Shown: in pieces, positions 10,865 to 21,076 of the stretch
How the letters are laid out: each line of letters opens with the position of its first letter
Numbering within the stretch: the stretch's first letter is position 1
NCBI GenBank assembly: GCA_963565915.1
Contig: OY751494.1
Location: 3,968,001-4,032,000 of the forward strand
Source of the DNA: Entoloma clypeatum
Lineage: Eukaryota > Basidiomycota > Agaricomycetes > Agaricales > Entolomataceae
Reading direction: 5' to 3'
Length of the DNA stretch: 64,000 bases
Position numbers and translations under genes: made by a program
The notes under the pieces: model-generated
Seen by the model: only the letters and a program-made list of their open reading frames with translations
What the model was told of the DNA's origin: nothing
The model's database searches: none

Positions 10865-12919
10865 TCAATCGTCGTCGTCCCAATTACCCGCCTGCTGTGG
10901 AACCTTTGGTCCGCCAGCAGGTTTGCTCATGATAATACTGTCCACGCTTAGCACAGAAACAGCAGCCTCAGTCCCGAGTTTTAGTGCCCAAGTCTTAGCC
11001 GCAAGGGAGTCGTAAATCTTGTGCTCGTTAGCTAAAAGTGTTCCATCGGTTTCAGCCTGTAACAAGAGAAGAATGAGTTGATCATGGGCTCCGCAAGAAC
11101 AGGATTGTACCTCTATATCCACTCCCCACGCCTCTCCTCCCTTTTGTTCATGCTTCGCCCACAACCGACTTAGCACCTCGTTCCCTTCTGCACCTCCGAG
11201 CGCATTCTCCGCCAATGTTCTTGGCACCACCTCCAGCGCCGCCGCATATCTCTTCACTGCATGCTGTGCCAATCCCCTCAATCCGCTCCCATATGCCTCC
11301 ACTCGCTTTGCAAGCTCCAATTCCGCCGCACCAGCACCAGGCACTAGCCTTCCATCCTTCAACAAACTCTTGATTACATTGACCCCATCGTCAATCGCGC
11401 GCTCGAGGTCATCCAGGTGGTTCGACGTCGCACCCCGTAGGACTATGGTGGCGGTGCGAGTCTTCTCGCCTTGCGTCTGTGGATCGAACCCTTCATCACC
11501 CCCCGCCAGTTGTCGGAGAACTGTGACACGATCCCCGCCGATCTCAATTGTTTCGAAAACGTCAACGAACCCAGCTTCTTCTGGCGTCGGTGCACCCATG
11601 CGTGCGAGCGGTGTGGCGTTGACAACGCGGCAGAGGCGCCTGAGCTCAAATTTGGAAAGGATCCTGAGAACAGCGATGTTGAAGCGATTGAAATAGTGCA
11701 GAGCCAGTTCCCCTATGGATGAACCACCGATCACCACCTTGACACCGGAGTCGGCTATTTCTTTAATGATCTGTGGTAGGTTACGATTTAAAATCAGGCA
11801 TTTGGGCTGCACTCGAGGCTGCACCTACTTTTTCGATATGTTTTTCCTCTCCTGTCGTGAAGTTGAGCATCTCGTCTGCACTTTTTATGAGAACAGTCCC
11901 TTTGGTTTCCGTTTGGGCAACATCAAGGGCGGACGTGAAGACGGCCACTTTTGCTTTCGTTGCCTTTTTTATCATGCCTGAGATTTTTCTAGTCGATAGT
12001 TGGAAAGAGAGACAGAGGTTAGCCACGAACCTTCCGGTTCTCGACCGAAAACCATTCCCTGCACGACTCTACTACCTGATAGGCTCCCGCCCATAATCTT
12101 TACCACGCGAACGTTATCGACGTTGAAGTTTTTGGGATTCGGAGGCATGATCGCCAAAGCTGCCTCTGCCACGAGCGAAGACAGAAGATCTTCATGTCCA
12201 TATTGTTTTGATGCTATTGCAGGCTTGAGAGCTGATGATAACGTTGATTGCGTAAGAGGAGTGGGGAGACTGAACGTGGTTAAATCTGCGCCGATCTTGA
12301 GATCAGACAGAGTGTGAGGGAGATTCGGAGCACGCACCTTCGAGTTCAGAGACAGCCTTCGTGCATGCCAGTTCATATCCCTTCATTATTTCACTGGGAT
12401 GTAACCCCATAACAAGCAGATTCTCGGCTTTCTTTAGAAGTTCGCCTCCAAAAATGAGAACCATGTTCGTCGCATCACCCATCTAATGAAGTGTGGAAGG
12501 TGAGATCCTGCGAAAAAACGCGCAATAATAAGTTACCTCTGCCTCCTGAGCTTGCGATGCCATCACTAGAAGCTTTGCGGCGGGATGCTGGACCTCGATC
12601 TCCTTAATTATTGTGGCAGCATCCGATGTCACGAAAAGTCGCCCCAAATGGTTGATGATGAGTTTATTGCGTCCTAAAGGTATATGAGTCCTTCAAATGG
12701 AAGATGCAAGTCAAGATCACGCGCCGTTGGGCCCAAAACTCGTCCGGACGAGATCAGAAAGTTCTGATACTGCTTGGATGTTTCGTAGTACAGCCTCATC
12801 GAGCCCTTGAAGATGCTTGGAAAGTTTTCAGGATTTTGTTCAGGCTAAAATGCTCTCATTACCTTGTACCCCTCCTTGAAAAGCTGGATGTTGTTTGCTT
12901 TGGGAACCTTGAGCGACAT
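10865..12919 (-). CDS. CCT8: CCT/TRiC chaperonin theta subunit
   Basis: CCT8 is one of eight subunits of the cytosolic chaperonin that folds actin, tubulin and WD40 proteins. Eight exons splice in phase: 12919-12863, 12815-12725, 12673-12537, 12482-12338, 12285-12031, 11977-11829, 11770-11111 and 11056-10865, giving 561 residues. Motifs in order are MSLKVPKANNIQLFKEG, SFGPNGRNKLIINHLG, LVMASQAQEAE-MGDATNMVLIFGGELL, NFNVDNVRVVKIMGG, ETKGTVLIKSADEMLNF, DDLERAIDDGVNVIKSL, LVPGAGAAELELAKRV, LAENALG and the C-terminal IIMSKPAGGPKVP with an acidic tail. The nucleotide-binding GD(A)T and catalytic Asp regions are intact. The second intron (12674-12724) uses a GC donor (GCGCGT). The 11057-11110 and 12032-type introns are ordinary GT-AG. 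Confidence 0.96.
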
Positions 12920-13594
12920 TTTTACCAGAAAGAGTCGGGAGGAAGGCGCGTAGAGTAATATCCTGCACAGCCACTCCGACGATGAAAGTCACGCATTCGG
13001 AACGAAGAATTCCATGTTTTCACCCCAGAACAATCGCAGAGTGGACGACATGGTACTAGACATATTCAAAAGCCGTATATATCAAGCTTGGAATTGACCC
13101 CGATGCAGTCCAAGTGGAATAAGACGCTTGCATTCACAATGCTGCCTCGAAGAGCCCCTCATCTTGGCGAGGGTAGCTGTATAGTAGAGAAATCGCCGTA
13201 CTTATCTTTCTCGTCATCCGCAACTACTCTGGCTTGCTCTTTGAGCGTCGTGAGACTTGGAGCTGAATTCCATAACGGGGTTCGCATGTTCGGCGCGTCA
13301 GCGAAACAGACGAGATCCGATTAATTAGATGCCAACGCTTACGACTCATGACTCCCCAACAGTGGTTGCATCCATATCTTTGAAGAACCTTCCTAGCCGG
13401 TATTGGGGGGTGTTCAATGAGGACTCCAGTAATCCGTGATCCCATTCGATTTCTCCGTACATATGTTTTTGTTTCTGAAGAGCACGTTTTACGATGACAC
13501 AAACATGGGATTGAAATGGCGACATACATATTCTCGTATTCATAATTACCCAATGTAATATGGGGCAAAAAAACCAACGGCAAGCCGTCTCTTG
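12920..13594. other. Intergenic region between CCT8 start and CDK8 stop
   Basis: This 675-bp stretch lies upstream of CCT8 and downstream of CDK8, both on the minus strand. It should carry the CCT8 promoter and the CDK8 3' untranslated region. Open frames on either strand are short and lack recognisable motifs or plausible splice partners. I see no tRNA or repeat. Confidence 0.5.
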
Positions 13595-15213
13595 CTACCG
13601 CAATCTCGCTTTTTTCCTACTCCCTCCGGCAGTCCCCACACTCACCGCTCCAGTCACAGTGGTGGGCCCACTGGTGAAGCTGGCTGTACTCGCAGGCTTT
13701 GACTGGCTCTGCACAAATGGAGGTGCTCCCGGCCCTCCTGCATGCGCAATGCCCGTTAGCGCATTACCACCTCCATTGTTACCGACGCCTTGATGATGAG
13801 AAGTGTTGTGGGCGGGAATGGGCATCATGGACGGGGCATCGTCTTGCGTGATCCGGCGGTGGGGCGGGATTTGGTGTGTAGGGACGCTTTGGAATGCGCT
13901 AAATATGGCGGACGGAATAAGACGGGGTAAGGGTAGGGTCGACAAAGGCAGACGCACTTCGGTGTCGGTTTTGGATCTTCGAGAAACCATTTGTGTTGAA
14001 GGGCTTCTTTGGCGGTGAGGCGGTTGTTGGGGTCGTAGGCGAAAAGATGACGGAGAAGGTCGTAACCGAGGGCCGCGCGGAGGCGGGTGTGGCACCAGTC
14101 GTGCAGGCGGTTAGTGAACCTTTGCTTAAAAGTGAGACGTGAATGGGTGGACAAGAATGAACGGCGACTTACGGATCCAAACGTTTCATGTTGTGATACT
14201 CGGGCATGTCCACAATTCCTGGCCAATCGTTTTCTGACCGGGATATAAGAAGCAGAAGGAGGGAAATAATATGAAAACAAACCATCCGGGGTTCCCAAGA
14301 CTTCGAAGATTTTGAGCAGCTGATCGCGTTGGAATGGGATATTCTTCTTTGAATCCAATTTTGCTTCTTCCCCTTTGAATATTGGCCTCAAGTTTGCGAG
14401 CTCGGCCATCACACATGCGACGGCCCAACAGTCGACGGCCTTGTTGTAATGCTTCGCGCCGAGGAGGAGTTCTGGTGCACGGTACCATATAGTGACGACA
14501 ACCTTGTCACCGGCGAAAAGGGGCTGGAGGGGCTCGTAGATGAGGCGAGCGAGGCCGAGGTCACCGATTTTGACGACGCCGGAGGATGTGATGAGGATGT
14601 TGGCGGGCTTGAGATCGCGGTGGAGGATGTGTGAGGAGTGGAGGTAAAGGAGGCCATTGAGGAGCTGGTAGGTGAGGGATTTGAGAAAGGCGGTAGAGAT
14701 GGGGGAACGGAGGGTCTGGGAGTGATGGTGGATGAGTTGCTAGGCAGAGGTAAGTGATGGGTACAACGAAGGATCTGGGGAGCAATGCATACAAGAAAGT
14801 CATGCTCGGCGTACTCGAAGACCATGTAGATGGACTTGTCCTCGAGGATGACCTCGCTGAGGGCGACGATGTTCTCATGGTGGATCTCGCGGTTGAGCTG
14901 CGGACGCGATTCAGCGCTGTCGCAGATGGCGTCGGTGCAATGGCCTCACCGCTATCTCTCGGATGGCGCTCTGACTGATGCCCGTGTACGTCGCGACGTC
15001 GCCCTCCTTGTCCGGCTTGAACTTTTTGATCGCGAAGATCCTGGCGACATCGTCAATGCGTTGGGCCTTGTAGACGCGGCCATACGTCCCGGACGAGATG
15101 AAGCCGATGATGTTATACTTGGAGGTCACCGTACGGCGAGCAGCATCGCGCTTTGCGCGGTATGGACGCATGGGGTCATGGTGGAGGATGTTCGTCGTCC
15201 AATCGTCCAGCAT
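13595..15213 (-). CDS. CDK8: Mediator kinase CDK8/Srb10
   Basis: This is the cyclin C-dependent kinase of the Mediator kinase module, a nuclear transcription regulator. Exons 15213-14950, 14897-14793, 14739-14283, 14218-14173, 14119-13958 and 13898-13595 give 445 residues with consistent phases. Kinase motifs in order: glycine loop ISSGTYGRVYKAQ, catalytic lysine FAIKKFK, cyclin-contact helix GISQSAIREIA, HRDLKPANIL, metal-binding KIGDLGLARLIYEPL (DLG rather than DFG), and WYRAPELLLGAKHYNKAVD. After the kinase comes NAFQSVPTHQIPPHRRITQDDAPS, typical of fungal CDK8, then a low-complexity N/G/S/T tail. The fourth exon is only 46 nt. The start codon is 44 bp from that of CHS5 on the other strand. 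Confidence 0.94.
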
Positions 15214-15257
15214 CGTCCCGCCGCCGTGGGAATTATCCCGCCCTCAACTTTCCACTC
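15214..15257. promoter_or_regulatory. Very short bidirectional promoter/5' leader region (CDK8/CHS5)
   Basis: Only 44 bp separate the CDK8 start codon (minus) from the CHS5 start codon (plus). Both 5' untranslated regions and the core promoter must overlap here or extend into the opposite gene. I see no TATA box. The assignment follows from gene positions and not from a recognised motif. Confidence 0.45.
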
Positions 15258-16845
15258 ATGACTGCCGCCGACAGCTTCACCTTCACTGTTGGAAAACTCG
15301 GTATGTGCCCCCAGCGCAGCGGTTTTTGTCATTGACATCTTCGTTCCAGATGCTGGGATGGCCGTAAGTCTGACATTGCAATTGATGCCCAGCCCCGCTC
15401 ACGCGCTCGCGTCAGATTCTCCTCGGCGAGAGGGCACACCTCATCGAGTTTCCCTCAGTCCTCTTGCCGCCTGGCGCGACTACTGGATCCATCGTCAACA
15501 TTGCCGTCCATAGAAACTATGAAGAGGAGCGCAGACGCGACGCTGAATTTTGGGCCTTGCAAAAGGACATCCTGAACGAGTTTGGTGTCGAGATGCCCCA
15601 GCCCCCACAACTCCAGGTGCATATCTTCCTTCTTCTATCCTAACGACGAAATACCGATATTTCCTTAGCTAAGAAATGTCACTCAAACCTCCGTCACCCT
15701 CGAATGGCCTCCCATTCAGCTTGCCAAAGCAAAGCTTCGTTCGCTTGATATCTACCGCAATGGTCAGCGCCTCGCCTCCATTCCCTCCCCCACTACAAAT
15801 ACATCCACCAAGCTCTCGGGGCTGGACATCTACACAGACTATTCTTTCCAGCTCGTCCTTCGCACCTCCGCAGGCACGTTCCCCTCGAACGTCATCCGCA
15901 TTCGCACACACAGCATGTCCGATACCTCTGGCATCTCCGTCTGCTTTGGAAACGTGCAGGATTCCGTCCTGTTAGAGAATGCCAAGATGGCCCTGAGGCA
16001 GATGAAGGCTAAATGGAGTGACAAAATCCAAATTGATACCACACATTTCGTCTGCACCACTCCCGCCGCCACCCCTTCAGGTGCACGCGCAACAGGCAAT
16101 ACCGGGGGAGCGCCAGGCGTGGAATACCAGCGCGCGTTACAGCTCAGCATCCCTGTTGTACAGCCACACTGGATCCTGGCCTGCCATTCCGAGAAAAAGT
16201 AGGTTCTTACTTCTCTCTATCGGTGTCCTCTCTCACACGCTACATTACAGGATGGTTCCCATCGCTTCCTTTTACCTTGGTGCCACTCCAGCACCATCTA
16301 CTCCCTTTGTCCGACCTCAATCTATGTCGCAAACCTCCGTCCCGCGGTCTCCGACCAGTCCCTCGTCATCCGGCGCCAACAACATCCATACTCACAGTTC
16401 CAATCGCGCCTCAATGCCTGTTACTCCCTCTTCACGGTCGCCACCCGTACATACCTCGCCGTTTGTCGGACAAGGTAAGGAAGCACAGACAAGGTCAGCG
16501 CCACCATTCGACGCGACACCAGAAGATGAACGCGAGGAGGCGGTGACGGAGGCCGCACGGCTACGACCTTCGTCAACCGGCCAGATGAACCGCGCATTCA
16601 GATTTCCTCGGGCGACGTCTCCTTCGCCCGTGACGATACCTGCCAGGGACAACAAACTTCCGCAATTGGCGATCGAGGATCAAGAAAGGAAGGACGAGGG
16701 GAAACCCAGTGTCATTACGCCGTCGAGCATCGAGGTACCACCTCCCCCTCCTGTTGAAAAGGAGAGGTCGATTGGAAGTAGCGTTGGCGCTGGTGAGGAG
16801 GTGGAAGAAGAGGTCGGAGATACTGTCGATATTCCACTGAACTGA
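15258..16845 (+). CDS. CHS5: Exomer subunit Chs5 (FN3 + BRCT)
   Basis: Chs5 is the core of exomer, a trans-Golgi coat that sends cargo such as chitin synthase to the plasma membrane. Exons 15258-15300, 15350-15363, 15416-15616, 15669-16198 and 16251-16845 give 460 residues. Exon 2 is a 14-nt microexon. The N-terminal dimerisation segment includes FTFTVGKLDAGMA and LIEFPSVLLPPGATTGSIVNI. An FN3 domain follows at about residues 85-175 (VTQTSVTLEWPPIQLAKAKL) and then a BRCT domain at about 176-275 with QLSIPVVQPHWILAC. The remaining 180 residues are Ser/Pro-rich and low complexity, ending in an acidic run. The conserved FN3-BRCT order is intact. Confidence 0.92.
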
Positions 16846-17678
16846 AGTGTTCGGATGGAGAGCTGAAGGCTTTCAAAGACGTTCGTCGTTCTCGTCCCTT
16901 TATATTAATGCATGCTAGGATATGTTGAACCTCTCGATAGCCGCCAATGATATTTCGTAGAGGTTTACCCACTCTCAAGGTTCAACCCCAGAATCAATCT
17001 TGCCACTTCAGGACATCTGCTATTAGATATAAACCTGGGGCCCAGCTAGGACGGGTCGAGGCTGTCTTGGAAGAAGCAACTTCTGAATTCACAAGGCTAT
17101 TTTGCCAGCCACTAGGAGTTGCGTGGAAGGACTCACACATCCTGATATGAACCTTGCCGACTCGGTGTGATTGGTTTGCGGTGGGCGGTTGGGCTGTGGG
17201 CCTCAGGTCGGGTGGCGCAAAACGACCATCGATCTCAGAAGAATTGACCATCACATCATCCACAACTCATATCAGCAAGACTCCCATGAAACGTGGTGGG
17301 AAACAAAAGTTCATTTAATGTTTAATGAAACTCTGCAAGCGGATCAAAGAACAAACACCGTCTAAGCATCGTATCGCAGAAGGTGCAATGGTGGATAACC
17401 CAGACTAGGGAGTGAGCTTCTTGCATTCCAGTATTGATGTTCACAGTCAGGCAAACTGCAGACGCTAATGTATCCTTTGTAATGCGGTGTTTAGCGACCC
17501 GACGCGCCTCCAAGAAACCTCACAAGGGGGCGGTGTCTAATACTTCATCAAAGCTCACACGGAAATGCAGTTGGAGAGACGCGAATTGGGCAAGTACGCC
17601 AACTTTTATCCACATTGTTTTTGCAGACGTTTTCAGATAAGTTATTACAAACAATTGAAGTGATTCATCCGAGATCAA
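16846..17678. other. Region without a supported gene
   Basis: About 830 bp downstream of CHS5. Frames here are short and have no recognisable domain. The first part is likely the CHS5 3' untranslated region; the remainder could be 3' sequence of the doubtful minus-strand gene that follows. Confidence 0.4.
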
Positions 17679-18552
17679 TCAGAATAAGCAAATGAAAAGC
17701 AAAGCTGAAGTACTTGATAGACAGAAGAGAGCTAAGCTATCATGATCAACAGTACATGACACAGCATCGAATATATCACCTTCGCGGCCCTGGAAATCCG
17801 CTTTAAAATTCCACTTAACATCCCAGCCTGGTGTCTTGTACGGCACCACAAGCACATACTTCACCTCGAATAGAAACAGTGGCCGCACCTTCCTGGCTGC
17901 GCCTTGAGCTTGTCGATGACAGTAAGTAGCATTGCGGTCCGGCCTGATTGTCATTCTGAGAACAACCTGGCTTTCCAAGACCTCGTAGAAGGACGCATCG
18001 AAGAGAGATTGTGGGCATTGGGGCGGTAGTACTGTGAGTCGAAGAGCTGTCGACGCGACCAAGGCATCTGCCCCTGGTCGTTGGCGAGCTCGGAATCACC
18101 TAGCGGTAAGACCCCGACAACGCTCCCCGCACGTCCCGCCCACCGGTACAAACGGTCCGGGCTCCGAACAGTCGTACAAGCGCGAGGGACAAAACTTGGC
18201 CATTACTACGCGCTGGTAGATGTCTGGCGTCTTAGTTGTCGCTCTCGAACGAATTATCCGAGATCGGTCCCATTCGCTGGACAAGTATGATGGCGTGAGA
18301 GTGCTCATTCGAGAGCTCAAATGTCCTACAGGTCACAGGTGGGTAATAATATTCGAGATGTCGAGCGGAGGGGATCCTCTCGTAGAGATCCGAACATGAC
18401 AACTTGTCGATGGCGTCGCGGGTGCAGGGTCCACCTTCCGTCCGAAGAGATTGCATGGCGAAGAGGCTCTTACAGCATTCTCGAATTTTGGCAGTGAGAT
18501 CAGTAAAGGGAGGCCGCTTCGTCCTAGAAAGAGCCAAGAGGTCAGTCGACAA
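17679..18552 (-). CDS. Doubtful hypothetical gene, multi-exon
   Basis: Two minus-strand open stretches look more protein-like than background: one with FTDLTAKIRECCKSLFAMQ and SARHLEYYYPPVTCRTFEL (18552-18235), the other with LPPQCPQSLFDASFYEVLE and LFLFEVKYVLVVPYKTPGW (18062-17679). They could be exons of one gene joined through an unresolved middle segment. I recognise no family, cannot fix start, introns or stop, and saw no signal peptide. It may equally be spurious open sequence. It lies upstream of, and divergent from, NAA10. Confidence 0.3.
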
Positions 18553-18635
18553 GCTGTGACAGAGTCATGGTACACACGTAGTATTAGTAAGCGGTAGAAC
18601 CTATCTCCCCGCCTGCACTGAGTTCTCCTGCAAAG

Positions 18636-19435
18636 ATGAATATCCGCGTAGCTAGGGTGCGGTAGGTGGCCTCACCATACACTTCATCCTCTTTTCAATA
18701 CTACGACCCTCATAGATCATCCAAATTTGACGCCGATCTACTCACCATTGGTCTTTTCCAGTATAGGTAGAAGACCTCATGGGTATGCAGGCAACCAATC
18801 TACAAAATCTACCAGAAAACTATGTCATGAAGTTCTGTGTGTAACAACTTCATCCAAATTATCTCATGATTTGCCTTATGGTCTTGGACATGTAGGGATT
18901 TACCACGCCATGACTTGGCCGCAGATATCATTCGTAGCGGAGGATCATAAAGGAAGGATTGTGGGATACGTGCTTGCAAAGATGTGCGTTCAAGTTCTGT
19001 ACCTCTGCGACGTCAAATCTGACAGCAGTGTCTAGTGAGGAGGATTCGGAAGAAAAAGGTGAACCAATTCATGGGCATGTCAATTCGATATCCGTACTGC
19101 GTTCCTACCGCCGACTCGGACTTGCGAAGAAACTAATGCTCCTCTCCCGTACGGAGCATACTTGCGCCTTTCGTAGCAGCTGATCAATTGCAACTGCTAA
19201 TCCAGAAGCCGCCATGGTGTCTGTATACAAGGCCAAATATATTTCACTGCACGTCCGGAAATCAAACAAGGCGGCGATTGGTCTTTACAGGGATACACTG
19301 GGATTCAAAGTCGCTCAGGTCGAAAAAAAGTATTGTACGTATCCCCAGACATCTATGGTGCCGCCGGAGCTCATCCTGGATGTAGATGGTGACGGCGAAG
19401 ACGCTTTATCGATGCGACTCGAACTCCAAAGCTGA
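18636..19435 (+). CDS. NAA10: N-alpha-acetyltransferase NatA catalytic subunit
   Basis: Naa10 (Ard1) acetylates nascent N-termini (Ser, Ala, Thr and similar after Met removal) at the ribosome with Naa15. Exons 18636-18656, 18767-18836, 18896-18983, 19036-19148, 19206-19334 and 19386-19435 give 156 residues. The sequence begins [29 protein letters not shown], followed by [47 protein letters not shown] (the acetyl-CoA loop RRLGLAKK) and [21 protein letters not shown]. It ends [19 protein letters not shown], so it has the GNAT fold and almost no C-terminal tail. The 110-nt first intron is the least certain. Confidence 0.93.
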
Positions 19436-19503
19436 TATGTTCTATCATCGTTTAAAGTGAAATAGGGACATTACTACATATACTGGGCTAAACCGGTTTA
19501 CTC

Positions 19504-20965
19504 TTAAACCCAACCTCTCGCAGCTCCCTTGCCTCCACCATGACCCCGTTCCTTCTCAATGACAAACATCGCATCCCGCATATTAATAAGAATTCGTGTG
19601 TCCTCCTCTTCTGGGGTGGCTTGTGAGGGTGTAGTTGGCTTTTTCGCGGGTACATAAGGACGTGCCCATGACCCGGCAGTCCCACCTGTCCCAGACGCTG
19701 GTGTCGTCGTCGTGGCGGATGTAGTAGCAATCCCTCCTGCCGTTGTCGCCCCGGTGGCGGCCGTAGGCTTAGGCTTCGCAGGAGTGCTCGCATTCGATGC
19801 CGTCATCCATGCATACTTGCCGCCCAATCCTGCCGCCTGGGTCGCCACCGCATTCGACATCTTTTTCCTAACATCTTCAGACATGTTCCTGGCTGTGACT
19901 CCAGGTCCATCCTTTTTCCGCTTCTTTTTAGCCCCGCCATCGAGGTCATCATCCACGGCCATGGGGTTAGTCAGACCGTTGGCCTGGGCAGCAAGCGCCG
20001 CAGCATGTGCGGCAGCCATATCAAGCCGCTCCTTGCGCTCTCTGCGTATCCTTAGTTCGTCCTCCCGCTCGACCTTCTCTAGCGCCGCAAGCTGTTTCGT
20101 GACGTCGCTGCGGATGACGATGCTCCACATGGGCGATCCGTCTTCGTAAAGGGATGCGGGACCATCGAACTGGGTATCGGTGCGGTGATGTGCGGCCGTG
20201 ATCATGGCTGTCACGAGGTCCTGGAGGCGGGCGCGGAGGGCAAGGGCTAGATAATTGACAGCATCGTCGGGGATGCGGGTGACTTTGTGCTGAGTGCCAA
20301 TGGTGCGCATGGTGGTGCCAAGGAAGCGGGTGTCGAAGGAGGGGGTGGGTGGTTGTTTGCGGGTGCGGTCTTCGAAGGAGCGATAGGAGGACGATTGCTC
20401 ATGTGAACGTTGAAGCGTTTCTTCTTCCGCCTGGGCTTGGATTAGAAGTAGAAGAACGAGGTCAACTGACGGCGTACCCGAAGATCAACACCCGCACTCC
20501 CCAAGGCGTCATTGAGAGTTGCGATGTCCGATGTGTCCATCCCACTGCTGCTTGACTGTGCAGCAGCTGTTTGTCGCTGCGCCGCCGGAGCTTGTGTCTG
20601 AGCCACTGGTGCATGGGGGGTGACGGCCGCCGAGTACGGCTGGTAATGCGCATAACTGGCCTGAGAGTAGTGGGAGGTGTAAGCTTGGTAGTGTTGGTAC
20701 GGCGTCGTCCTGTATGACAAGACAAGGTTCAACAAAGACCTGCACGGCGTCGAGATATGACGGGGTTTACGTGGCATGCTGTGATTGCTGTTGGAGCGCG
20801 GGGTCGATTGGGATTTCTGAGGCGGAACTAGATGAGCATTCGACGGATTGTCTGATGCTGTCGAGACGTACGTGAGTTTGTTGCTGCCCATTGGGTAGGG
20901 GTGTACGCAGTCGGCGTCGGCGTCTGTGAGACTGACTGCGGGGTGCCCTCGCTCTCTGCCTTCAT
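19504..20965 (-). CDS. TAF4: TFIID subunit TAF4
   Basis: TAF4 is a histone-fold scaffold of TFIID, needed for RNA polymerase II initiation. I splice 20965-20872, 20816-20771, 20709-20478 and 20430-19504 (432 residues). The start MKAESEGTPQSVSQTPTPT and the join to IPIDPALQQQSQHATTTPY are supported by frame and by the Q/P-rich style of fungal TAF4 N-termini. The conserved C-terminal domain begins DIATLNDALGSAGVDLRAEEE, continues EDGSPMWSIVIRSDVTKQLAALEKVEREDE, and ends ARGW-type: MFVIEKERGHGGGKGAARGWV. A continuous frame reaching 21032 is misleading: it begins with GTG and reads through two introns. It is divergent from VPS41 (111 bp). Confidence 0.92.
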
Positions 20966-21076
20966 TTTGACGTCGATCCTCGTCGCTGTCGTCACTGTCG
21001 TCGAGGTTGGGGAGACGAAGAGGTCGAGTCACGTGGCCTGCACTCGGCGGTTCCCTAAGTCTGTGCTTCCTTCAAC

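Noticed and set aside
20891..21032. TAF4 starting at 21032 with a long acidic N-terminus
   Set aside because: The first codon is GTG and the frame reads through two introns. Splicing from the ATG at 20965 gives a Q/P-rich N-terminus typical of TAF4.
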